The notes: generated by a model not told the origin, from the letters alone. Counted from the first letter of the stretch, positions 43,318 to 56,901 are shown. The stretch is DNA of 64,000 nt from Laburnicola sp. R22_1 (GCA_014281115.1 JACONQ010000013.1:2284501-2348500); one strand, 5' to 3'. Translations and numbers: made by a program.

Positions 43318-46300
43318 TCTGGTACCTTCTCTATCCGCTGCGTGGGTGAGTGCCAAGCGCGTCCCGTGTCCGCCCGCTTGAACATGGAATGCTGAACGCG
43401 CTGCAGCACGACCGAGCCCCCTCACCTCGCGCCCTCCCATCCATTCCGCCGTGCTTTCCAGGCCCACGGCACCGCCACAGCCCAGCACTGGCTGCTCTCC
43501 ATCATCCTCACCGTTGTTGTCTCCGTCTTGCTCTGCTATCCCGCCGTCTTCCAACCCGACAGCCCCGCAGCGGCTGGACTGCGCAACCTCCCCAAGCATG
43601 TGTGGACGTCGACGACCGAGGTGGAAGGCGCACGGCCTGCCGACGTCGAGGTGCGCCAGGTCTGGGTCCACGGCGATTATATGAAAGCAATTGATCGCCG
43701 GGTCCTGCACGAGGCCCTGGACGTCCAGGAAGCGCTCATTGGCAACGGCTTCGACCACGCTCGTCAGACGCTGTCAAAGGAGCAATTGGCCGAAGGCCGC
43801 AACGATAAACGATGCATTGCGACGAAACCGGGCGAAGGGTGGGGATTCCACTCACCATTGATGTACTGGAATTGCTCGCATCAAGCGCTCGACGAGGACC
43901 AGGACCTGCTCGCAACCATCAATTCCCGCGTGGGCCTTCAGTCGGCCCTCAACCTCTCCTTGCGGCCGAGTACAGTCTTTGCGGGCAAGGCATTTACCAA
44001 GGCCAAGTTACGTTCCGCTGATGCCCTCGTCATCACGCTGTTCGACCAGACTACCTCTGGCCTTGGGGGAGCTTGGAACGCGAGGTCACAACTGCTCGCA
44101 CAAAGCATTTCGCCAGAATGGACAATGTTCCCGCAAGATGGTCGCATCACGAAGAGCCGGCTCCAAGAGTTCCGCTTCCAGCCGATGACACTCAATGACG
44201 ACCTATTTTTGGCTGCATCGTACATGGTAACGGCTGGGTACGTGATCATGAGAATGAGGCAACTTAGGGCTGTGAAGAGTTGGTTTGGCCTGCTAGTCAC
44301 TATCGGTGTGAAGGTAAAATCATCTATCCACGTATCATTCACCGTTAACAAGGGGTTCAGATGACGGTGTGTGTCATTGGTAGCTTTAGCATATGCTCCT
44401 TCTTGGGCATCAACCTCGCCCGCATCCCTCGCCTGTGGTTTCCCGGGGTCGTTTTCTGTTTCGGCTTGGGAAACATGTACGTCTTCTGATCTCTCGCTTC
44501 GCCTGGGAACCGTCCGGCTGACCAACGACTAGCTTTCGTTTGATCAACGTGGTGCTCGAGACGCCCGCTGAGATGCCTTCCCCGCAACGTATTGGTCATG
44601 CCATAGGGGAAGTTGGCCATCTCTCTATCGCGGTGGCCGGTCAGAATCTCGTTCTTATATATCTTTGCTCTCGGATCGTAACACCTTGGGTTGCCGATTT
44701 CTGCATTTTCGCTGCCGTTACACTTGTGCTTGACCTCGTCTTCCACTTGACGTTCTTTCTGGCTGTGTTGAGTGTAGACGTGCAGAGAATGGAGCTTTCA
44801 GACTCGCTCGAACGGGTTGACATGACTCATAGAGCTACCAGGAGCCGTCGACCAGGGCGTCAATCATGGGTCTCGGCATTGCGGCAAGGTACGGCGCCGG
44901 TCAGCACACGATTCGCCGGCTCTGTTGCGATTTTATCTTTTCTATTAGCTATTAATTGGCATTTTTTCGACACCGATGGCCGAACACTTTCCATTCGAAC
45001 GATCAAGGAGAGACTACTCAAAAGACGAACCAGATCTCGAGAGCTGTCTGCATGGAACTTACCACCTATTAACCAGGCACGCACTCCTGCTGATTGGTTG
45101 CGAATACAAGATCATAACACGGCAAAAGAACTCTTCGGGTTTATCAAGCCTGGTGCGCATAGCTTCGTTGCTAAGATATACGATCCTCTGTTGATCGTGT
45201 CCAAGAATGCGACCGGGAGAGACGTTGGCCAGGCCCCCTCTAGCGTGGTTGAGAGTGTCCGCCACTTTGCTCGAGGGCATGCGTACTCCGCAGCACTGAT
45301 CGTCGCGTTCTTGATAGCCGGGATTACGTTGCTTATGAACTACCTCCTTTGGACGGGCCTCCCGGAGGGTATAAATGAAGAGGAGGACGAAGACGCCATA
45401 TTCACTGTCGAGACACTATCAGCTCCGCAAACACTAGATATAGTACGAATCGCAGCTTCCCCGAAAGGACATATTGCCAGCGTATCGCTAGACCGGACGA
45501 CGTCAGTCTGGCTCTACGATCGAAACGGCTTCAGACAATATATACTACAGACAGCGGTTATGAGGCCCAAGCTTTGGCCCATCATAGCAAGTGCAATGGA
45601 TGATGGCGGCCGCCTGCTGGCGCTTTGCAGCGATGATGGACGGATAGGATTCTGGAGTGTTGCCGCTGCTCGTTTCTCCGCCGTACAAACTGTGGATTTA
45701 CGAGGGCAAGTGCCTATTTTGTTCACGTTCACCACGCTACCTTGGTCCGACCACGACATTGCCACTCTCCTCATCGTGACGCCGGACGGCTACTTGACAG
45801 AATTTGAAGCTTATGGCGGCATCCATCACACAAGAAGGATATGCACACGTGCAATACTGTGTGCGGCTGTTCATGTTTCTGTCAAGGGCGATCTCAGCAT
45901 CATCTTCGTTACCAAGACCGGAGAAGTACACATTCTAGCTCTCGATGAAGGACACGAAAAGACGTCCGAGGTTGTGGCCGGCCTTGATCCAGGTCCGCCA
46001 CCTGGCAGTAACCCGTTGAAGATCCGCTGCATCGAGGCTGTACCTATTCTAGGCCTGATCTTTGCTCTTCGGGACGAAGAGGCAGAGGTATTCGACTTCA
46101 ACAGCCGCGCGCTTATCCATGCTTTTCAGATAGGCCATGCGAAACCCCACTTCTTCCGCGTCATGCACTCTGCACCCCGGCAGTGCGCTTGCGGCGCGCC
46201 GGCGGTGCATTCGCTCTCGGTGGCGTACACGGAGGAAGGAACAGACCACCTAATCATGCAGACGTTTTCGCTCAACGAAGCGGCTGCGTCGTTGATTTGC

Positions 46301-46939
46301 TTGGGAAAGCCGTCGGACAACGATACTCATGGATGTCGCCGCCTGTCTCACGCCAACGTCAACGTTCATATCGTCGAGCCGGCGGGCGCGTGGGAAGCTA
46401 CGGCCGCGCTGGGTATCATCGGTATTCGGAACTGCAACGCGTCTCCCACCCCGTCGTCCGTTGCGTCGGGCAACGATTACGACCCCCCTGCGCCTTCGGC
46501 GCTGGTGTCTGCGCTGCAGGCTCGCGCGGTGAGACATGGGAATAGTAACGCGCATAAGAGTCCAGCCGCAGGAGTTTCTGTGAGGCATCTACCGAGTCCG
46601 TCGTCGAGTACGGAGAGCTGGGAGGCGTGGACGCTGTCTGTCACGGGGGAGTTTCGGTGTCGGCCGTTGACGGAGGAGTTTGAGGGAGATGCGCATGCGC
46701 ATGGTGGGTTGGGCGGGGAGGAATTGTTCGTTGCGGCTGCGGGGCCGGTTACGAGGTTGGGGAAGAAGAGTGTGGCTGTGGGGTTTGGGAATGTGGTTAA
46801 GATTGTTAGGTTGGGGAGGGAGACGTTAGATGGGTTGGGGGTGGGGGATTGGGTTGGGTGCGGGGGTGGGGGTCGGTGGGGGTTGGGGGTTATAAGGGGA
46901 GGGAGGAGGGGGTGGGTGGGAGGAAGCTGCAGTGAATGA
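43314..46939 (+). CDS. SREBP cleavage-activating protein (SCAP)
   Basis: SCAP senses ER sterols and escorts SREBP, controlling ergosterol synthesis and hypoxia adaptation. Four exons, 43,314-43,345, 43,407-44,313, 44,361-44,476 and 44,533-46,939, encode 1,153 residues. Introns are 61, 47 and 56 bp. The N-terminus MIWYLLYPLR, then TM1 (WLLSIILTVVVSVLLCYPAVF, about residues 41-60), is followed by a luminal loop. The sterol-sensing domain starts near residue 283 (ASYMVTAGYVIMRMRQLRAV) and continues across introns 2-3 (IGSFSICSFLGINLARIPR, then FRLINVVLETPAEMP). Later TMs include LVLDLVFHLTFFLAVLSVDV. The C-terminal half is a WD40-like propeller that binds SREBP. The last about 40 codons are Gly-rich and may be poorly conserved. 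A uORF overlaps the start. Confidence 0.93.
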
Positions 46940-47039
46940 ATGAAGGAGGGGATGGGAGTAGGGATTGAGGGTGTGGCGTTGGGTGGGGGGGGGGGTGTAA
47001 AATAGGATCTGCGTGGGCGGTAGATTTTGTGTAGATTAC

Positions 47040-47146
47040 ATGTGGCGTTATTATATTCCCTACGGTAGGACGACAAAGGGTTTTTATCTTAAATGATATC
47101 ACAAAAAGGCAGAGTCCCTGCTTAGGAAACAGAAAGAGTGTGCAGA
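47040..47146 (+). repeat. Dispersed repeat, copy C
   Basis: A diverged copy of the family at 5,628 and 18,283: TGTGGCGTTA at the start, GGTAGGACGACAAAGG, then GCAGAGTCCCTGCTTAG. It lies 100 bp past the SCAP stop. Confidence 0.65.
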
Positions 47147-47489
47147 TTCCATCCGCTAAGGTTTCGAGTGGGATTCTTTTTTTTTCTTAGTGGCTGTGGT
47201 GTATGTGGTTATTGTGTTTTGGTGTTGATATATTAATATAAGTAAGGTAGGTGGGGCGCGTATGTTTGTATGTATGTATGTGGCAGTATACGCATGGGGA
47301 AGTAGATACGTGAGGATCTTGTCTTTTCTGTTGGCGGGAAGGGATACGTATGGTATATACATAAATAGGCATAGGCATGTACAGAGTGAGAATGTGGTCT
47401 AGGTAGCTGACTGTCTGATGGTTGGTTGTTGGGCGGATAGGTGGATAGGTGGATTGTTGATAGCGGAGAGTGTGATGATGGTTACGCGG

Positions 47490-47509
47490 GGTTAGGGGTT
47501 AGGGGTTAG
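47490..47509 (+). repeat. Short telomere-like repeat
   Basis: Nearly three TTAGGGG units, close to the fungal telomere repeat TTAGGG. Too short to mark an old chromosome end by itself. Confidence 0.6.
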
Positions 47510-50080
47510 CTTCTATGTAGATTTTATGTATTTATTTAGGGGGGTGTAGTAAGGTACATGATAGTAAGTAGGTACTAGATGGTGGAAACAAAACGAGATA
47601 TCGAGAACGAATTTTTGTTTTGTTTTTTTTTTTGCTGTTTTACGAGTGCGTAGTAGGACTAGGACTAGAAACCAATGCACAGAACTAATACGTGGCGCCG
47701 TGCATCAAGAATTCCTGGACATGTGTATGTAGGGAGTCCAACAAGCAAGGAAGGACACAGATAAAGAGGAGAATAAATGCAAGGTTGGATTCGGTGGGAA
47801 GACCCGGTTCTACTCAGTAGCTCGTGGTCTGGGTAGATTGAGCTTGTGCTGTTTCACCTGGTGCGTAGATGCAGAGGTGAATAATCCGCACATCCACTTC
47901 TAAACAGCAAATATGCAGAGACACTCAAATAGCGGTCTTACTCTCGCTCCGCCCTCTATCAAACCCCTTAAAAACCTTACGTGGGTAGACTAGTATGGCG
48001 CTGACGCACAGTCGCACGCGTGCGGTCAAGGTACAACTACTAGCGACGTGGTTGCAGCCATATACAACTCGGTGTTCGTTGTCGGCGCGAAACCGCGCGC
48101 TAGGATGTTCGATGTTCCACTTTATATCTGGCGCACGCAATGGGGGTTTGTCGGCGACTAGCTCCGACGGCGTGGATTATGTTCCAGGTTCGGGGATGCG
48201 CTCCGAGCCTATGGTCAGTATTGCGTTCGCCGTGGGCTGCTGGAGAGGAAATGAAAGTAGTAGAGTGGGTAGATCGGGATGTGTATGAGCGTCGTAGTCG
48301 GATGAGCACCGTACTGGTAGAGGCAGAAGGAACACCTGGTTTGGTGGTTCTGGTTTGCTACGGTTCGTCGTCTAGAACGTTTGTGCTGACTGTGCTTGAA
48401 AATGCAAACGTGGGTATGTCATCGCTAAGCTAAAATGTCGCGCGCACCTTGTGTGAAATCAACCTAGAAGGTATGCATGAGGTCCCGCGTCACCGTGTGA
48501 CGAGCCCTGGTACAGCGGCCAGCCTGTATGTCCTCACCAGGACTTTCACATGGCATGTCGTCAGCAGTTGGCGAAAGTCTTCTCCTGAATTTTCTCGCCC
48601 GAAGCCTTTTCCAGGTTAGCCTAGTGCTTTCCTCTCCGACTTTCCACGACATGAACGTTAGTCTTTTGTGGGTTAGCGACGCCGCCAGAGGCGCTAGGCG
48701 CTAAATGGCATGGCAGGGTTCGCTGAGGATCTCAAATGTCAGATGGGTGGCGATCGATTCGATTCGCTCCAGCAGTCTAGAAAATTTCGGTCGCATGTGA
48801 TGTGGGCTGTCTGTTTGAAGCATCGTGAAACCGACGCGATAAGTCCCAGCACGTATTTTGTCATGAATGTTGTTGAGTATTGTGCGCAGGGATTGGCGTT
48901 ACAGAACTGCGTGGCTATCGCTGTGACGGTGCTCTCGGATTACTGATATGATTTGAGATTGATATCGTTCAATCAAGGAACAGAAGTGTGGACGTCTGCC
49001 AAATAAATGTCGTCTTCCAAATATGTGCAATTAAAGTTGTTTTGTATGGCGAGGCGGTAGGCCAGCTGCGGATCGATGCCATGTGGTAACCGCGGCTAGG
49101 ATGCGCCAGCCATATGCTGTAGAGTGCAGGATCGGAGGTCTGCCTCGGAATAACGTAACAGCTGAGGTAATGTCCGCACTTTCACCGAGAGCTCCCCGCC
49201 CAACCAACTCCGAAAGGATCGACGTTGCCCCACACGTTCCCGTCGTTCATGTCCGAGTTCGAGAAGACAAAGTTACACACGTCAACGAGCGATGGCGGCT
49301 CCAACGGCACTTGTTCGAGACGCTCACGCGACAGAGGCGCTGCTGTCAACCTGTCTTCCGCCCGTCTTGGAGTCTTGCAAGTGACCAACTCTGACGCGGC
49401 GGGTATCACCGTGAGGACACGCGGAAGTCGCCGGACCTAGCACGGACGTGTCCATGTGCGGACAAGGCATGGAATTTTTCGTTTTGTGGCCGGTTAAGCT
49501 CGGCAGAGCGCCATGGTGGAGCTATCGATGCTAGGCTCGACACCAAAAGTGTCTCGAGCGGGATACCCTCTCCCGGGGTGCTTCGAAACGTGCTGGCCAG
49601 ATGGAGTAGTAGTTTGCATACAAAAATCGCTCATGACTCGATGAGGCTACTCGATGAGGCTAGACGCTGCAAACGCTGTGACACGCCTTGGACGACGGAG
49701 CCTTGTCCTCGTAAGCCGCGGCATGCCTGCGGTATGACGGCACCACCGTTCGGCCGTTGTTGTGTGTCGTGAAGACGCAGATGCTCGGCGGCGTTGAGTC
49801 TGAAAGCAGTACCTACTGCGGCCCAAAGGGCCAAGCGAGGATCCTGGGAGAGCGCACGTCCGGGGCCTGGGGTATGCGCTAGTATCCCCGGTGGAGGTTG
49901 AGGCGTGCCATGAGGGAAAATGGCAAGCCGAGTGAATGGTGGTCTTAGCTTTGTTCACTATGGCGAAACTGGCTTGCTTTGATACATAATCATCGAGCGC
50001 CCTGCCCGGACGCCGTCTTTCCTTCCTCCCCACATTCCAGCCATTGCTTCAGGACCACGACAACAACAACCGAAGCCACC

Positions 50081-53000
50081 ATGTCTGAGAGCTCGACGTC
50101 GCCGCCGTCCCACCACGAGTTCCAGCCCATGAAGCGCAAGGCCACCCAGGCCGGACTGGACGGGCACACGACGTCGCGGTCGGTGAAGAGGAGGGCGTCC
50201 AAGGCGTGTCAGTGCTGTCGAGCGCGGAAGGTGCGCTGCAACGTCACCGAGCACGGCGCGCCCTGCACGAACTGCAGACTGGACGAGGTCGAGTGCATCG
50301 TGTCGGAGAGCAGACGCAAGAAGTCAGTACCCCCAGATGGCCGAGTTCGACCGACGAAGATGTTCAACACCATGTACATGGAGACGCTTTCATGCGGACG
50401 TCATGCAGTGGTGCAGGGGAGCGGCGGCTCCGCGTTGAATCCATCACGGGCGGCCTCGGCACACTTTTCATCTCGTAGCCGCATCTGGCAGCGCTCGGCC
50501 GACGCATCCATCTGTTGCTGACCATGCTGCAGGAAGTGGAGCAAGGACTACGACCACCACGAGACGTCGACGTCGACTGCTCCGGCCGCCGCCGCCACGG
50601 CGAGCCGCCAGCTGGCTTCGCGTGAAGCGCTCGACAGCATCGAGCTCCTGACGTCGGCCGGCTCGCAGCGGCCACATGAGGCGGCTGAGCCGTGGCGGGA
50701 CGAGCACGTGCCTCACTCCATCTGTGCGTCTGGGACCGCCCTCAGAGTCACATGGACTGACAGTCTGACAGATCAAAGCCATGGGAACCGCCTGGACTTC
50801 GCAGACCTTCACCGCCGCATGTCCGTCAGCTCCCAGGCCAATGCCGTGCCCATCCTCCCCTTCGCGCCCTTCGACGGGGACTCGCACAGAGCCGTGTTCG
50901 GTTATGCTGCGCCAGAACTCGGTGCCGCCGACCTTCCGCTATTCATCAAGCCGCTTCCTTCCAAAATTGGGCCGGATGAGGTGGCCTATCTCGAGAAGAA
51001 GGGCGCTTTGGCGATCCCCACGGGCACGTTGCGCAGCGAAATGCTGCGCGCCTACATCGAATTCGTGCATCCGTACATGCCGCTGTTGGATCTGCAAGAC
51101 TTCTTGCTAACGATAGACCGGACTGATGGAAGCCTTGGCAAAGTCAGCTTGATCCTCTTCCAGGCCGTAATGTTCGCGGCCTCTGCGTTTGTGGACATGG
51201 ACCAGCTGCGTGCGGCGGGCTACACCACTAGGAAGGAAGCTCGCAAAGATTTCTTTCAGAAGACTAGGGTGAGTGACATTTCCGTTGTGCGTGCGGTAGT
51301 TTCCACTGGCTCGGCCGAGCGGCTCTCGGATCCTCTGCTGGCACGCGGCTGGCCCGAACTACTGCATGTGATAACGCATTACCACTTCGGCCACCAGCTG
51401 ACCCACATGATAGATACTGTACGATTTTGACTACGAATCCGATCGCGTTTCGTTAGTGCAAGCATTGCTTTTGTTGACTTATTATTACGAGACGCCGGAT
51501 GACCAGAAGGACACATGGCACTGGATGGGCGTTGCGACTTCGGTCGCTCATACGATTGGACTCCATCGCAACCCAGACAAAACCAATATGGACAGCAAGC
51601 GCACGAAGCTGTGGAAACGGATATGGTGGTCGACCTATATGCGAGACCGCCTCATCGCACTCGGCATGCGTCGACCTACAAGAATAAAATCGGAAGATTT
51701 CGACGTGCCCATGCTTACCCTGGACGATTTCGAGCTCGTTGCCATTCCTGACTCGGTATCCTGCGTCCCAGCCAACTGCCGTGTTGCTCGGGATGTTGGT
51801 CTGCAGCGCCAGCTCGCAATTATGTGCATTGAGAAAGCCAAGCTCTGCCTATGCATCTCTCACGTTCTGTCAAAGCAATACTGTGTTCTGAACAACAACT
51901 CAGGCATCCAGAATGACCGGACCACGATGATGTTGCTACCTAAGAAGTTAGATCCGGAGACAAGCGAAGTCAAGACCTGCGATGAAGAACTCCAGACCTG
52001 GGTCAATGAGCTCCAAGATGAAGCTAAATATTCAGACGACTTCAGTGGCGAGAGTTCCCTTGATGTAAACCGAGCTTTGCTGCACATGGTCTTCTTTACC
52101 ACGCTCTCCGCGCTACATCGTCCGCAGGTTCTGCCGTCGTCGCACGGTGGGCCGGCGAGCATGCCGGCCAAACCAAACTTTCCCTCGGATGTCCTCGACG
52201 TTTCGCGTCGCAACGTTCGCCGTTCTGCGTCGGCAATCACATCGATTGCCCGGCGACTAGATCAGGCTGACCTCGTAAAATATCTGCCTACTACAGGCGT
52301 CACAGTGCTCCTTCCGGCCATTATTATCCACTTGCTAGATATCAAGGCTCCCGAGGAAGAAACGCGCCGCGCATCGCTCCGTGGTTTCTGCCAGTGCATG
52401 GCTGTCATGGGCAAACTCCGAGACCTCTACGCAGCAGCTGACTACTCGACCGCTTTCTTAGAGGCCGCAATCCGCAAAGCAGGCATTCAAATTGCACCCG
52501 TGGCAGCGCAGACACCAGGCATCGAAAACACCGCATCGCCGATGAGCCCAAAGTCCTCGGCCATGACTGTAGAGGACCTGGTCAACGCAGGGAGACGCCT
52601 GGACATGCAATCTCTACCCAACTCCGCCGTCGCCGCATCGCAGCAACTGCAGCGCTCTACGCTGACACCACCTCCGGACCACGGTACGACCAACTTACTC
52701 ATGCTGGAAAAGTCATCGGCAGGAAACGACGTTACTGACGAAGAAGTCGCACGCCGGCTGGAAACCTTCCTTGCTTCGACGCCTCCTGAGTCCGACCACG
52801 ACCACGATACGATCCCTGCCATCGCCATCGCCGAAGACACCATGCCTGCCGGTGCGACCGTTGCGCCCGTCGAGGTTACGCCGTTCAACAAGTGGAGCCT
52901 GATGGACCTGCCGCCCAATCCGTTCAATAACAATATCAACCATCATCAGGATAACGAGATGCTGTTTAGCAGTCTTCCCATTACGCACCATTTCGAAGAC

Positions 53001-53129
53001 GGCGAGTTTGACAGCTTGTTGAATTTGGATGCGGTTGGGGAGGCGTTTACGTTTGATGATGCGATGTTGGATGATGTGGATTGGATGGGGGCGGGGGCGG
53101 GGCCGATTGAGGAGGTTGTGAAGATGTAA
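50081..53129 (+). CDS. Zn2Cys6 transcription factor, CTF1/Far-like
   Basis: Four exons, 50,081-50,322, 50,533-50,723, 50,772-51,268 and 51,414-53,129, encode 881 residues. Introns are 210, 48 and 145 bp, longer than most here. The N-terminal binuclear cluster (residues about 46-74) reads KACQCCRARKVRCNV and then CTNCRLDEVEC, preceded by a basic KRRAS segment. The fungal transcription-factor middle homology region begins with LRAYIEFVHPYMPLLDLQDF and continues across intron 3 (DYESDRVSLVQALLLLTYYY, WHWMGVATSVAHTIGLHRNP, RIWWSTYMRDRLIALGMRRP). The cluster wording and region layout match the cutinase/fatty-acid regulators CTF1-beta and FarA/FarB. The subtype is an inference from recalled family patterns. 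The acidic, Asp-rich C-terminus fits an activation domain. A role in lipid or cutin use is likely but unproven. Confidence 0.88.
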
Positions 53130-54870
53130 CGATGGGTTGGTGGAGTTTGAGGATGGGTGTGCTTGGGTGTTGACGGGACGAACGTTTTTTTTTCGAGCAC
53201 GTTTTTTGGGTTTCCGGTTGGGTTGGGTTGGATGGATTGAATGAGCTATGATTGAAAAGTTTTAGATACCACTTTCTGCCATGGTTACGTTTCGCATGGG
53301 CTACATACATGGATGGAGTTTTTATAGGAGAGGAATACCGGATGGCACGTCGCGCATTGCCGATATCAAGAATTCAGAGAATACCAAAAGGCGAAGATGA
53401 ATTATCTATCAACTGCTGCTGCTGAAAATGAAAAATTCATCTACCATCCTAAGTTGGAAATCCAAGATGAGTCGGAAAGTTGAAACACACAGCCCTGGTG
53501 CTATAGTATGATAGACCTGGAACTACTACCTGGGTTTTTAGATACTTACTCCCTCTATTACACGTATATAATACACATAAACACTATTAGAAAACCTACT
53601 CTACTCTATCCCTACCTTACCTAAGATATAATATAATAACACTTCTCTTCCTCCCTTCTCCCTTCTCTCTTCTCCCTCCCTCCCCATCCCCCTATTCCCT
53701 AGCCCAGCCTTCACGCCTTCCCTCTAGAAGCCTACTAGATATCCACGCACATATATACACACATACACACACACATATAACCTACATATAACCCACACAC
53801 AACTTACACCTATAACCCTAACAGTGCTGCTTATTAACTCACTCAACTCACTCAACTCACTCAACTAACCTACGTACTTACGTACTTCCTTACCAAGAAG
53901 CAACAAGCCAGCGACTTTTCTTCTCCTCTACTTAATGTTCGAATTTTTTTTCCCCTTTGATTTAATTCATCTTACAAATAAATACGCAGCGCTCAAGACA
54001 AGAAAGAGAAGGTGTTTCTATCCCAGTTCCATCGTGTCTGTTTTGTCTAGCTAGAGATGTTTTATATAGTAACTTTACTACGATATAGGATATATATATA
54101 TAGGCTGATTTTATTGAAATTTTGCTTGCTTAATAATATTATTGTATAGGAGAAGGAGAAGGAGAAGAAGAAAGAAAAAGCGTACATGAGCTGGAGCATC
54201 TTGATGAGCTCCTCGCGTTGGCGGAGGAGATTGGTTGGCGAGCCCGAGGCACCTCCTTCGGCAGGCGCCGCGACTGTGGTGTCGTAAGTCTCCAGGGCCC
54301 GATATAACATCAATTGATATGTTGAGCTTCAACGACCATGTCTCAACACGTGCATGCTGCTTTCACATGCGTCCACGGGTTGGGTTAGTAGTCCTTGTGA
54401 CGTGAGACGTAAAGGCAACTGCCGAACCCTGCAGAGGCACATGGCCGAGCAACAGCAATGTGGCTTGATCCGACTTTGCCGTGCCGCGGCCTGGAGGGAT
54501 GAAGCTGCGTTGCAAGCAGTGCACCCATGTGTGGGATTGACGTCAGAGCCCCGCGCGGTCTCGTGGAGACACCCTTGTCCCCTTCGCAGTGTTTCTTCCC
54601 CTGGCCCTGGCCCTTGTCGGTTAGCCGCGACCTCGCAAACTGCCTCCTCAATTGCAACAACTAGCACCTCTGCGCTGCGCATGCCCCGACGCATACACAC
54701 ATCATTCCACACGCATACTCAGGTGAGCCGCATATCCTCACCACGTCACAGGTCCCTCGCACCACACCCGACGGGAGCCCGCACTGTCGTCATCACCCAC
54801 CTCCACCACGCCGCGAGCGCTCCCCAAACCCACCCAAACCCACGCATGCTAACCCACGGCCCAGCGCAGC
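53130..54870. other. Intergenic, low-complexity and pyrimidine-rich
   Basis: 1.7 kb. Contains a CT-rich stretch (about 53,640-53,720), CACA/TATA-rich DNA (about 53,745-53,790), an ACTCACTCAACTC tandem (about 53,837-53,866) and a (GGAGAA)n-like purine run near 54,149-54,175. No supported gene. Confidence 0.5.
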
Positions 54871-56268
54871 ATGTCTTCCGAGAACGCCCCGTTTGACCCC
54901 TATGAATCAATTCGGTACATACCGGCCCGCTACGAAAGCGACGACTCGTACAACTCGGCCTTGAACCTCATATTCACACTGCGTCCAGAGTGGCGCAAGT
55001 CAAAAGACACGGTGGAATTTGTGCGCTTTACCGACGGCATCACGAACACGGTAGGTTCCAGGAGCCGCTGCGTCTGGTAGCCTGCATTAGGGGCTCTCCG
55101 CTAACCTGGCCTCGGCAGCTTTTGAAGGCAATCAACAAGCAACCAGGCCTCTCCAAGACCGACATAGACAACGAAGCGATTCTCCTCCGTGCATACGGCA
55201 AAGGCACCGACGTTCTCATAGATCGTAAGAGTAGGTCAGACGAGTCCCTGCTCGCCGGCCAGCACTGACACGGCGCCAGAGGAAACATCGTCGCACTGCC
55301 TGCTCGCCCGTCACCACCTCGCGCCGGCCCTGCTCGCTCGCTTCGACAATGGTCTCCTATATAAATTCATACAAGGCAGCGTGTGTTCGCCCGAGGACCT
55401 GCGCAAGCCCGAGGTGTGGCGTGGGGTAGCGCAGAGGCTCGGGGAATGGCACGCCACTCTACCCATAGCAAGCATCAGCACAACAAGTCCCATGCCCACA
55501 CAGATCGCTCCCTCAGACGAAAGTGCTTCACCCATGGCCATGGCCTCTCTGACGCCAGGCAAGCCGGTCCCCAATCTCTGGACCACAACGCAGCGATGGA
55601 TCCACGCGTTGCCCACAAGCACCACCTCCCAAGTCGAGCGCCGCACCCTGCTCCAAAGAGAGCTCGAGTGGCTGGTCACCAACCTAGGCGACACGCCTGG
55701 CATCGGCGACTCGAACCCCTTCGTCTTCGCCCATTGCGACCTTCTAAGCGCTAATGTCATCGTTGAGCCCACGCCCTCATCCGCCTCGGCCTCGCGCCGC
55801 TCCAGCGCATCAGGCGGCTCCGAAGAAAACGACCCTCCCGCCACGGTATCCTTCATAGACTACGAGTACGCCACGCCCGCGCCCGCCTCGTTCGACATTG
55901 CCAACCACTTCGCCGAATGGGGCGGCTTCGAGTGCGACTATTCCGTCTTGCCTACCCGCCACGTGCGCCGCGCGTTTCTCCGCGAGTACCTTGACAGCTT
56001 CTGCATGCACATGAACCGCGCGGTCAAGACGTCGGAGCTCGACGCCTTGTTCGAGCAGGTCGATCGCTTCCGTGGCGTCCCGGGCTTTTACTGGGGGATA
56101 TGGGCGCTGATCCAGGCGCAGATTTCGCTCATTGATTTCGACTATGCGAGTTATGCGGAGGTGAGGATGGGCGAGTATTGGGCGTGGAAACGCGAGTTGA
56201 ACGGCGACAGGGCGGCGGCAGGCGAGCAGGTGCCTGTGCGGGAAGCGCGGTGGGCGCAGGATGCATAG
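54871..56268 (+). CDS. Ethanolamine kinase (choline/ethanolamine kinase family)
   Basis: Catalyses ATP-dependent phosphorylation of ethanolamine, the first step of the Kennedy route to phosphatidylethanolamine. Exons 54,871-55,050, 55,119-55,224 and 55,280-56,268 encode 424 residues; introns are 68 and 55 bp. Visible kinase marks: TVEFVRFTDGITNTLLKAIN (nucleotide-binding start, across intron 1), DNEAILLRAYGKGTDVLID, RFDNGLLYKFIQG, the Brenner box FVFAHCDLLSANVI (about residue 245), and FIDYEYATPAPASFDIANHF with the choline-kinase motif. FYWGIWALIQAQISLIDFDY closes the substrate pocket. Ethanolamine rather than choline is preferred on overall resemblance to EKI1/ETNK; sequence alone does not prove it. 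A Ser/Ala-rich insert follows the Brenner box. Confidence 0.9.
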
Positions 56269-56560
56269 GACGCTTTTAGGCTCTTGGCGAGGCTCGTTAT
56301 CTACAGTCGTTGGTTGCGATGGGTGTCGCGCCATGTTTTGGCTGCTAGCTACCGCTATCTAAGAGGGAGGTGTTGAATTGGGAATTTTTTGGGCGTTGGA
56401 ATATTAGCGATTGTGTTGGATTGGTTTGGATTAGTTTAGCCTGGATGGATGGATGTACTGGAATTGGGGTAGGCTGGCTTGGTGATCTTGTTGTATCTCC
56501 TGCTAGGTAGGTAGGTGAGACGTGTATACATATTAATATCATGGTCGACTTTTTTCTTCC

Positions 56561-56591
<31 letters not shown>

Positions 56592-56901
56592 GGATTTCTT
56601 CGCCTAGGTCTGGACTCTTTTCAAGTTATCATGCAAAGCGTAGCAGATAGAACAGAATAGTTAGAGAACAAGACCATGTGTGGGCCAATCCATTGCCCAT
56701 AACAATGTTTTTAGCCGTTCGCCTTTTTGTCTTGATTCAGAGATGGTCTACCAGCACGGCTCTCCCGTGCGACGCTGTAAAAGTACACAATACCCACCAA
56801 GTTGTACCCTAGTAGGCACCATGATCCCTATACTAAACCAGTAGCACGATGTAAACGATACATCTACCATGACTTACAACAACATCCATCCCCCTCTGAG
56901 A
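56269..56901. other. Convergent intergenic region
   Basis: About 630 bp between the ethanolamine kinase and the acyl-CoA dehydrogenase genes. Contains a TTTTC-rich tract (56,548-56,592). No gene. Confidence 0.6.

Larger units (their letters stand above)
46940..50080. other. Gene-poor 3.1-kb region
   Basis: Between SCAP and the next regulator. It holds the third dispersed-repeat copy (47,040-47,146), a telomere-like GGTTAGGGGTTAGGGGTTAG tract (47,490-47,509) and a T-tract (about 47,615-47,632). No ORF with coding character and no tRNA was seen. A non-coding RNA or a long promoter cannot be excluded. Confidence 0.5.

Noticed and set aside
42850..43758. Long minus-strand ORF of 302 codons overlapping SCAP exon 2
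   Set aside because: It mirrors the GC-rich SCAP exon and has no recognisable domain; the plus-strand SCAP frame explains the openness.
54062..54313. Small minus-strand ORF containing NLLRQREELIKMLQ
   Set aside because: Only about 40 residues look protein-like, with no start context, no domain and an oligopurine run behind it; it could be an orphan exon but is not supported.
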